The translations under genes were made by a program, and so were the position numbers. Source: Caproicibacter fermentans (GTDB lineage: Bacteria > Bacillota > Clostridia > Oscillospirales > Acutalibacteraceae). From it: a stretch of 64,000 nucleotides of DNA. The notes beneath the pieces are model-generated. The model did not search any database, was not told the DNA's origin, and was given only the letters and a program-made list of their open reading frames with translations. This document shows, piece after piece, positions 59,088 to 64,000 of the stretch (within the stretch, counting starts at the first letter, position 1; every line of letters begins with the position of its first letter). The stretch lies in the NCBI RefSeq assembly GCF_009746625.1, contig NZ_VWXL01000095.1:48992-112991 (forward strand), written 5' to 3'.

Positions 59088-60008
59088 CTAGTAAGTTTTA
59101 ACCTCGCATGGAACTAATATCCGGTTGTCTTCATCCGCTTTCCCGTAGTCCAGAGCAAGCATTTTTTGCAGTGTTCCAATGGCGGTATCGGCAATTTTTC
59201 GGTTGGGAATAAAAATAGTTTTTGTGTCGGGAAGCAATATGTTGGAATCATCAAAATTCGACACGACGACAAGATCGTGCCGATTGATATATAGTTCCGT
59301 TTCAAGCCCGAGGATATCTCCCAATACAATTCCTTTTCCCTGGCGATGCGTTTGGAGAAACAAGTTCAAATCCGAATCTGAAGAATTGATAAAAACGTCG
59401 TTGGGAGGAAATTCTCCGATGATTTGATCCCTTAAATCCTCATTGCAGATGTCTTCCATCACGAGAAACGGTGAATTTGTATTTAGCATGGTTTTTGCCT
59501 TTCGGATCGCGTTCTTATAATCCGGATAGATTTTACAGAATAAGCTGTCATTCGTGTCGCAGTTTAAAAAAATTGCGGGTACGTAGTAGTGTTTTGTAAT
59601 TTTATCAGCGATTTTGCTGTCTATATCAATAAAGAATGCCCCGTTGAAATGACTGCTTGAAATCGTATCAACGTCTTTTACAGGATCTTCCGTTTCAAGT
59701 ACGATCGTTTCAAAGCCGAGCGTTTTCATTCGAGCGCTCATTTTTGATGCAAGATCATAATAAGTCATTCTTTTTCCAAGGGTATCGTGACCTTTGCAGC
59801 TGATCATGATCCCTACCAGATTGCTTTTCTGTTTTTTGACGGCATTTCGGGGCTTGTAATGTAAACGGGTTACGGCTTCCACAATCTTCAAACAGGTGTC
59901 ATGCCCGATTTTTTCATTTTCAGAGTGATTCAGGACATATGAAACAGTGGCCACCGAAACATTGCATTCTTTGGCAATGTCCCGCATGGATACTTTATGC
60001 TTTGACAC
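59088..60008 (-). CDS. LacI-family regulator of the maltodextrin-type operon
   Basis: The 306-residue protein has a LacI HTH at residues 6-50 (SMRDIAKECNVSVATVSYVLN), a hinge and a PBP-like sensor domain (SNLVGIMISCKGHDTLGKR onward). It is divergent from the permease and binding-protein operon and probably represses it in the absence of a malto-oligosaccharide. The GTG at 60008 has an AAGGGG site eight bases upstream. A 7+7 inverted repeat lies in the divergent region. It is clearly distinct in sequence from the LacI-family protein at 23286-24293. Confidence 0.86.
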   Translation of the reverse strand: MSKHKVSMRDIAKECNVSVATVSYVLNHSENEKIGHDTCLKIVEAVTRLHYKPRNAVKKQKSNLVGIMISCKGHDTLGKRMTYYDLASKMSARMKTLGFETIVLETEDPVKDVDTISSSHFNGAFFIDIDSKIADKITKHYYVPAIFLNCDTNDSLFCKIYPDYKNAIRKAKTMLNTNSPFLVMEDICNEDLRDQIIGEFPPNDVFINSSDSDLNLFLQTHRQGKGIVLGDILGLETELYINRHDLVVVSNFDDSNILLPDTKTIFIPNRKIADTAIGTLQKMLALDYGKADEDNRILVPCEVKTY

Positions 60009-60100
60009 ATAAAACGCCCCTTTGAGTTTCTTTTCAGTTCAATTTTATCATGGCTTGGCAATTTACGCAAGAATGACGCCGCAAGTATAAATTTTATAAT

Positions 60101-60119
60101 CAAGTTTCATAAAAACTTG
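60101..60119. promoter_or_regulatory. Candidate LacI-family operator in the divergent region
   Basis: CAAGTTT (60101-60107) and AAACTTG (60113-60119) form a perfect inverted repeat around CATAA. It lies between the regulator and permease genes and just after a TATAAT-like element near 60095, a suitable place for repression. Confidence 0.55.
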
Positions 60120-60185
60120 GGTTCAGACGATCTTGACAGTTTTTATTTGCTGTTTCAATCATTCGGAATAGGGGAGGCAAATGCA

Positions 60186-61517
60186 ATGACGAAAAAATTC
60201 AGTTCTACCATTTTATCCTGTCTTTTCTGGGGGAGCGGACAGTTTTTTATCGGCAGGCAAAAGGCAAAGGGAATCCTGCTTTTTGCCGCCCAGGTTTTGC
60301 TTTTCGGAATAGAGTCGGTCTCCGGCTATTGGTTTAATTTCTTCGCCGGACAGATTCCGGATTTTCAAGTGCGATTATACGGCGGCTATTTTTCACGGGG
60401 AATTTGGGGCCTGTTTACTTTAGGCGCCGTACCCGGCGAGGACCATTCGACCTATTTAATGGTCAATGGAATTATGGCCCTGATGATTCTGATGATTTTT
60501 TTAGGTGTTTATATCTGGAATATCGTTGATGCTTATCGCACGGGAAAAGCGGTTGAAGACACACACGCTTACATAAGCTCACGCGCATTCGGCAAGAAAT
60601 TATATCAGAAAATGTTCCCTTATTTTGTGCTGGCACCGATTCTTTTTCTTGTTTTGTATGTCGTAGTCATGCCGATCATTTTTTCGGTTCTTACGGCTTT
60701 TACGAATTACAATGCGGATCATCTTCCTCCCGCCCATTTGGTAAAATGGGTCGGCCTGGATAATTTTTTAAGATTGATCAGCATACCGATCTGGTCTCAA
60801 ACGTTCCTTATCGTTTTGGCCTGGACCGTAATATGGGCTTTTCTTGCGACCTTTTCCACTTATTTTATGGGCCTTTTTCAGGCACTGCTGATCAACAGCG
60901 ATTGTGTGAAGCACAAATCGTTTTTTCGCTCCATTTACATATTGCCGTGGGCGATTCCGGGAATGATTTCGCTTTTAATGTTCCGGAATTTATTTAACGG
61001 ACAATTCGGTCCCTTAAACCAGATGTTATTAGACTGCGGACTGATTCACAGCAGAATCCCGTTTCTGTCCGATGCTTTTACCGCGAAAGTTACGATCATC
61101 GTGGTGAATTTGTGGATTGGTTTTCCGATGTTTATGGTTATGCTGCTCGGGGTATTGGCAAATCAGGATCCGGCCCTATATGAGGCTGCTCAAATTGACG
61201 GGGCGAGCAAGCTTCAGATTTTTCGACGGATTAAATTGCCTTTGCTGATGAAAGCGACCGCGCCTTTGGTATTAATGAATTTGGTCGGCAATTTCAATGG
61301 ATTTGGGTTTATCTATTTCCTAACCAACGGCGGACCCAATAATTCCTCGCTGCAATTCGCGGGCGACACTGATATTTTGATTTCATGGATTTATAAACTG
61401 ACCCTGAATCAGAACATGTATAATCTGGCTGCTGTTTTAAATATTCTGATTTTCATATTAGTTGGTGTGGTTTCTTACTGGAATTTAAAGGGTACGACCG
61501 CTATTAAGGAGATGTAA
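60186..61517 (+). CDS. Maltodextrin-type ABC transporter permease, MalF type (extended N-terminus)
   Basis: The 443-residue length and N-terminal hydrophobic region (STILSCLFWGSGQFFIGRQK) are typical of the long MalF subunits of maltodextrin and galactan importers in Bacillota, with eight membrane segments. The EAA motif is ALYEAAQIDGASKLQIFRRI (about residue 340). ATG 60186 is chosen because GGGGAGG lies nearby; the longer start has none. It begins the operon MalF, MalG, binding protein, neopullulanase. Confidence 0.9.
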   Translation: MTKKFSSTILSCLFWGSGQFFIGRQKAKGILLFAAQVLLFGIESVSGYWFNFFAGQIPDFQVRLYGGYFSRGIWGLFTLGAVPGEDHSTYLMVNGIMALMILMIFLGVYIWNIVDAYRTGKAVEDTHAYISSRAFGKKLYQKMFPYFVLAPILFLVLYVVVMPIIFSVLTAFTNYNADHLPPAHLVKWVGLDNFLRLISIPIWSQTFLIVLAWTVIWAFLATFSTYFMGLFQALLINSDCVKHKSFFRSIYILPWAIPGMISLLMFRNLFNGQFGPLNQMLLDCGLIHSRIPFLSDAFTAKVTIIVVNLWIGFPMFMVMLLGVLANQDPALYEAAQIDGASKLQIFRRIKLPLLMKATAPLVLMNLVGNFNGFGFIYFLTNGGPNNSSLQFAGDTDILISWIYKLTLNQNMYNLAAVLNILIFILVGVVSYWNLKGTTAIKEM

Positions 61518-61521
61518 ACAA

Positions 61522-62349
61522 ATGAAGAAAAAAATAAACTCCTTTTTCGTGCATTTAGAGTTGATTATGGTAGCGCTTTTTGTTTTGATTCCGATTCTAT
61601 GGATTGTTTTGTCGTCCTTTAATCCCGGGGACAGCCTGGCTTCCTCTTCGCTTATCCCGAAAAAACTTACGCTTTATAATTACGCAAGGCTTTTTAAAGA
61701 AACCAATTATCCGGTTTGGTTTAAGAATTCCTTCCTGATTTCTACCATGAACGCGGCAGTCTCCGTCGTCCTTATTATGATAACCGCGTGGATTGTTTCA
61801 CGGTTTCATTTTAAAGGCAGAAGATCGGGTTTAATTGGATTGCTGCTTCTTTCCATGTTCCCTAACTTTTTATCCATGACAGCGCTTTACACGCTGTATT
61901 TGACGCTGGGCCTTTTAAACCATCCGCTCGCACTGGTCATTATTTATTCCGCCGGCGCAATACCGTATAATGTATGGCTTGTGAAGGGCTATTTGGACGG
62001 CATTTCGAAAGAAATCGATGAGGCGGCCTATATTGACGGATGTTCCTATTTTTCCACTTTCTTAAAAATTATTTTGCCAATGTCGAAACCGATTATTACC
62101 TATTGCGCGGTGTCCCAGTTTATGCTGCCGTGGATGGACTTCATTATGCCCAGCCTGCTTTTGTCAACGGATAATGACAACACGACAGTGGCGATCGGCC
62201 TTTACAATATGATCTCCGGCAAGGAAAACGATAAATTCACCATGTTCGCGGCGGGGGCTATTCTGATCGCGGTCCCGATCACAATTTTATTTATCTTGTT
62301 TCAAAAATACCTGGTTCAGGGCGTTGCCGCCGGTGCGAACAAGGGCTGA
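61522..62349 (+). CDS. Maltodextrin-type ABC transporter permease, MalG type
   Basis: The 275-residue protein has six membrane segments, the EAA loop (EIDEAAYIDGCSYFSTFLKI) and a C-terminus VQGVAAGANKG. It starts four bases after the MalF-type stop and completes the importer channel. As elsewhere in the window, no ATPase gene is present. Confidence 0.9.
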   Translation: MKKKINSFFVHLELIMVALFVLIPILWIVLSSFNPGDSLASSSLIPKKLTLYNYARLFKETNYPVWFKNSFLISTMNAAVSVVLIMITAWIVSRFHFKGRRSGLIGLLLLSMFPNFLSMTALYTLYLTLGLLNHPLALVIIYSAGAIPYNVWLVKGYLDGISKEIDEAAYIDGCSYFSTFLKIILPMSKPIITYCAVSQFMLPWMDFIMPSLLLSTDNDNTTVAIGLYNMISGKENDKFTMFAAGAILIAVPITILFILFQKYLVQGVAAGANKG

Positions 62350-62475
62350 ATGGTGAATTCCGCCTTTATCGCGGCGATAAGCTCAATCCCGGTTGTTGTT
62401 AACAGATACACGTTTTAACGATGTCCCTGATCACAAATAATTTGTGCCTTGCGCACAATGAAAGGATGAGCAAGT

Positions 62476-63768
62476 ATGAAGTTGAAAAAAATTTTAGCAG
62501 TTACCTTATGCCTGTCGGTGGCATTCCCTTTGGCAGCCTGCAAATCCAACGTGCCGGCCGATACGTCCAGATCGGAGGCGTCCGGCGGCACAGCCTCCGA
62601 AAGCGGGGAGGCGCCTGCGCCGGAAAAGGGCGCGACATTAACATTTCGCACCGGCGGCGTAGACAGCGATTTGGCGTGGGGCAAAGCGGTTGCCGAAAAG
62701 TTTAAGGAAAAGTACGGGGTTTCGGTAACCGTACAAAAAGGAACCGAGGATAATCTGAAAAAAGCGAAGCTGGAAGCTGTGGCAAAGTCGGGAGCGGACG
62801 TGTTTATGCTTGCGCATGACCTGTCCTATCAGGCGATTGTACAGGGGATACTCTTGCCTTTCGACAACAGCATAGTCCAGGGGATGAAAGATGCTGTCAG
62901 CCCCGTGGCGCTGAAAACAGTGACGAAGGACGGCAAAGTTTACGGCGCGCCGGTTTCTGTTGAAACGTCGGTACTGTTTTACAATAAGAAACTGGTGAAA
63001 ACCCCCGCGACAACCTTTGAAGAGATTTTTCAGAAAGCGAAGACCTATAATGATGCAAAGCAGAATAAATTCTGGTTCCTGTTTAACGCGAATGAGGGAT
63101 CACCTCTTTATCCGTTGCTCAGCACCTACGGTTATAATTTGTTCGGAGCCGACGGCACTGATGAAAATAAACCTAACTTCGATACTCCGGAATTTTTGAA
63201 AGGACTGCAGGTGATTCAAAAATTCCATGAATTGATGCCGATGAAAGCGGTAGACTCCAGCAACACGGATTTTCTCAATAAGCAATTCACCAGCGGCAAA
63301 GCGGGTTATATCATGAGCGGTCCCTGGGATGTAAAAACCTATGAAAAAGCGAACGTCGATTTCGGAGTAATTCCGATTCCAACCTATGACGGAAAACAGC
63401 CGAAGGTATTTTCCTACATTCAAAACGCGCATGTGGCGTCTTACACCAAATATCCCAAAGCCGCGCAGCTTTTTGCGCAATTCCTTGTTTCCAATGAAAG
63501 CGCGGAACTGCTTTATTCCAAAGCGGCCAAAATCACGGCCAGAAAAGATGTTTCCAAGGTCAGCGGGCTTTCAACGGATCCCATCTCCGGCGCTATTCTG
63601 GAGGCGTTCCAAAAATCCGCTCCCATGCCAAGCGTCAAGCGAATTTCTTATTTCTGGACGGTCATCGGCGAAATCGGCCCGGAAGTATTCGATGAGAAAC
63701 TGTCGCCTGAAGACGCACAGAAAAAGGCCGTGTCGGAATGGAACAGCCTTATACAGACGGAATCGTAA
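62476..63768 (+). CDS. Maltodextrin-binding lipoprotein
   Basis: The 430-residue protein has a lipoprotein signal ending PLAAC (Cys at about residue 22), an acidic Ser/Gly-rich linker and a MalE-like domain. ADVFMLAHDLSYQAIVQGIL, YGAPVSVETSVLFYNKKLV and SGPWDVKTYEKANVDFGVIP match the maltose-binding protein pattern. It should bind linear or cyclic malto-oligosaccharides for the permeases. An AAAGGATGAG site precedes the ATG. The neopullulanase-type gene follows, which supports alpha-1,4-glucan use. Confidence 0.9.
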   Translation: MKLKKILAVTLCLSVAFPLAACKSNVPADTSRSEASGGTASESGEAPAPEKGATLTFRTGGVDSDLAWGKAVAEKFKEKYGVSVTVQKGTEDNLKKAKLEAVAKSGADVFMLAHDLSYQAIVQGILLPFDNSIVQGMKDAVSPVALKTVTKDGKVYGAPVSVETSVLFYNKKLVKTPATTFEEIFQKAKTYNDAKQNKFWFLFNANEGSPLYPLLSTYGYNLFGADGTDENKPNFDTPEFLKGLQVIQKFHELMPMKAVDSSNTDFLNKQFTSGKAGYIMSGPWDVKTYEKANVDFGVIPIPTYDGKQPKVFSYIQNAHVASYTKYPKAAQLFAQFLVSNESAELLYSKAAKITARKDVSKVSGLSTDPISGAILEAFQKSAPMPSVKRISYFWTVIGEIGPEVFDEKLSPEDAQKKAVSEWNSLIQTES

Positions 63769-63775
63769 GGCTCAT

Positions 63776-63849
63776 TACAGCATTTCCAATTTTAGATTGA
63801 AAATATGGACATGTCCCTCCCCCGTCTTCGGCGGGGGGAGGGACATGTC
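63776..63849. repeat. MITE-like repeat, copy C (half copy, 74 bp)
   Basis: This copy keeps the terminal TACAGCATTTCCA end and the complete GC-rich hairpin (ATGTCCCTCCCCC, loop, GGGGGGAGGGACAT) but lacks the other terminal third. It stops at ACATGTC, one base before the GGAGG ribosome binding site of the next gene. The hairpin therefore sits directly upstream of a translation start, seven bases after the binding-protein stop codon. Confidence 0.85.
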
Positions 63850-63861
63850 AGGAGGTAAAAC

Positions 63862-64000
63862 TTGAACTTACAAGCACTTTATCATAACCCAAAAAGCAAC
63901 TATGCTTTTGCTTATAACGATCATGAATTACATATCCGCCTGCGCACGGCAAAGGACGACTGCAAATCCGCAGTGTTAGTAATTGCAAAAAAACACGCAT
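63862..64000 (+). CDS. Neopullulanase/cyclomaltodextrinase-type GH13, N-terminus (partial)
   Basis: A TTG at 63862, six bases after GGAGG, opens a frame that runs to the window end (46 residues). It begins NLQALYHNPKSNYAFAYNDH, followed by ELHIRLRTAKDD. This is the N-terminal CBM34 domain found in cytoplasmic neopullulanases, maltogenic amylases and cyclomaltodextrinases. Following the maltodextrin importer, it would hydrolyse imported linear or cyclic alpha-glucans. The catalytic barrel lies outside the window. Confidence 0.8.
   Translation, partial: MNLQALYHNPKSNYAFAYNDHELHIRLRTAKDDCKSAVLVIAKKHA

Noticed and set aside
1..64000. CRISPR arrays, tRNA and rRNA genes
   Set aside because: No regularly spaced direct repeats, no cloverleaf with a GGTTCGAATCC-like arm and no rRNA-like conserved blocks were noticed. 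A covariance-model scan could still find a missed RNA.

Overview
This window reads as chromosomal DNA of an anaerobic, probably spore-forming clostridium (Bacillota), most likely of the Oscillospiraceae type. The support is strong AGGAGG-type ribosome binding sites, YesM/YesN and WYL regulators, a YIEGIA protein with its small partner, a coat-type manganese catalase, FeoAB, a two-ferredoxin MinD/NifX/C-GCAxxG cluster, and three sugar ABC importers that all lack their own ATPase. Base composition is intermediate, except for a visibly GC-richer block at about 34.3-41.2 kb. The assignment below family level is inference. No rRNA, tRNA or CRISPR array was seen.

Layout. 0-7.7 kb: mixed single genes (alpha/beta-hydrolase tail, SDR epimerase, XRE regulator, PAP2 phosphatase, GNAT, serine hydrolase, flavin reductase, WYL regulator, a gutted WYL pseudogene, a small conserved protein) with two copies of a 103-bp MITE-like repeat. 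7.8-14.5 kb: a sugar ABC importer divergent from a YesM/YesN two-component system. 14.7-24.3 kb: an alpha-1,6-glucan (dextran or isomaltooligosaccharide) locus with a LacI regulator, binding protein, extracellular lipoprotein GH66, two permeases, a second GH66 without a signal peptide, and an oligo-1,6-glucosidase-like GH13. 24.5-33.6 kb: a peptide operon (creatininase-family hydrolase, M42 peptidase, Opp/Dpp ABC transporter, M18 aminopeptidase).

33.6-42.1 kb: a probable acquired island. Its left edge carries IS110 and relaxase-like debris and its right edge an internally deleted IS1182-like element. Between them lie a sigma-54 activator with a PrpR-type sensor domain, a near-consensus -24/-12 promoter, a KdgT-type permease, a DUF1537 acid-sugar kinase, a PdxA-type dehydrogenase and a split UxaA/SuyAB-type dehydratase. 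42.1-49.5 kb: an RpiR regulator, an HD-GYP protein, a decayed ferritin-like gene, a three-subunit xanthine dehydrogenase-family enzyme, and YIEGIA with its partner. 49.6-58.5 kb: manganese catalase, the Fe-S ATPase/NifX/C-GCAxxG operon under a consensus promoter with a 16-bp palindrome, UppP, FeoAB, an orphan RHH protein and a TauE/SafE exporter. 58.5-64 kb: an orphan promoter, then a LacI-controlled maltodextrin-type importer followed by the start of a neopullulanase-type GH13 gene. A third, half-length MITE copy ends directly at that gene's ribosome binding site.

The best candidates for under-described systems are the dual-GH66 alpha-glucan locus, the sigma-54 acid-sugar island and the C-GCAxxG/NifX/MinD operon. 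Gene starts were moved from the longest ORF wherever a ribosome binding site and family N-terminus pointed to an internal start.
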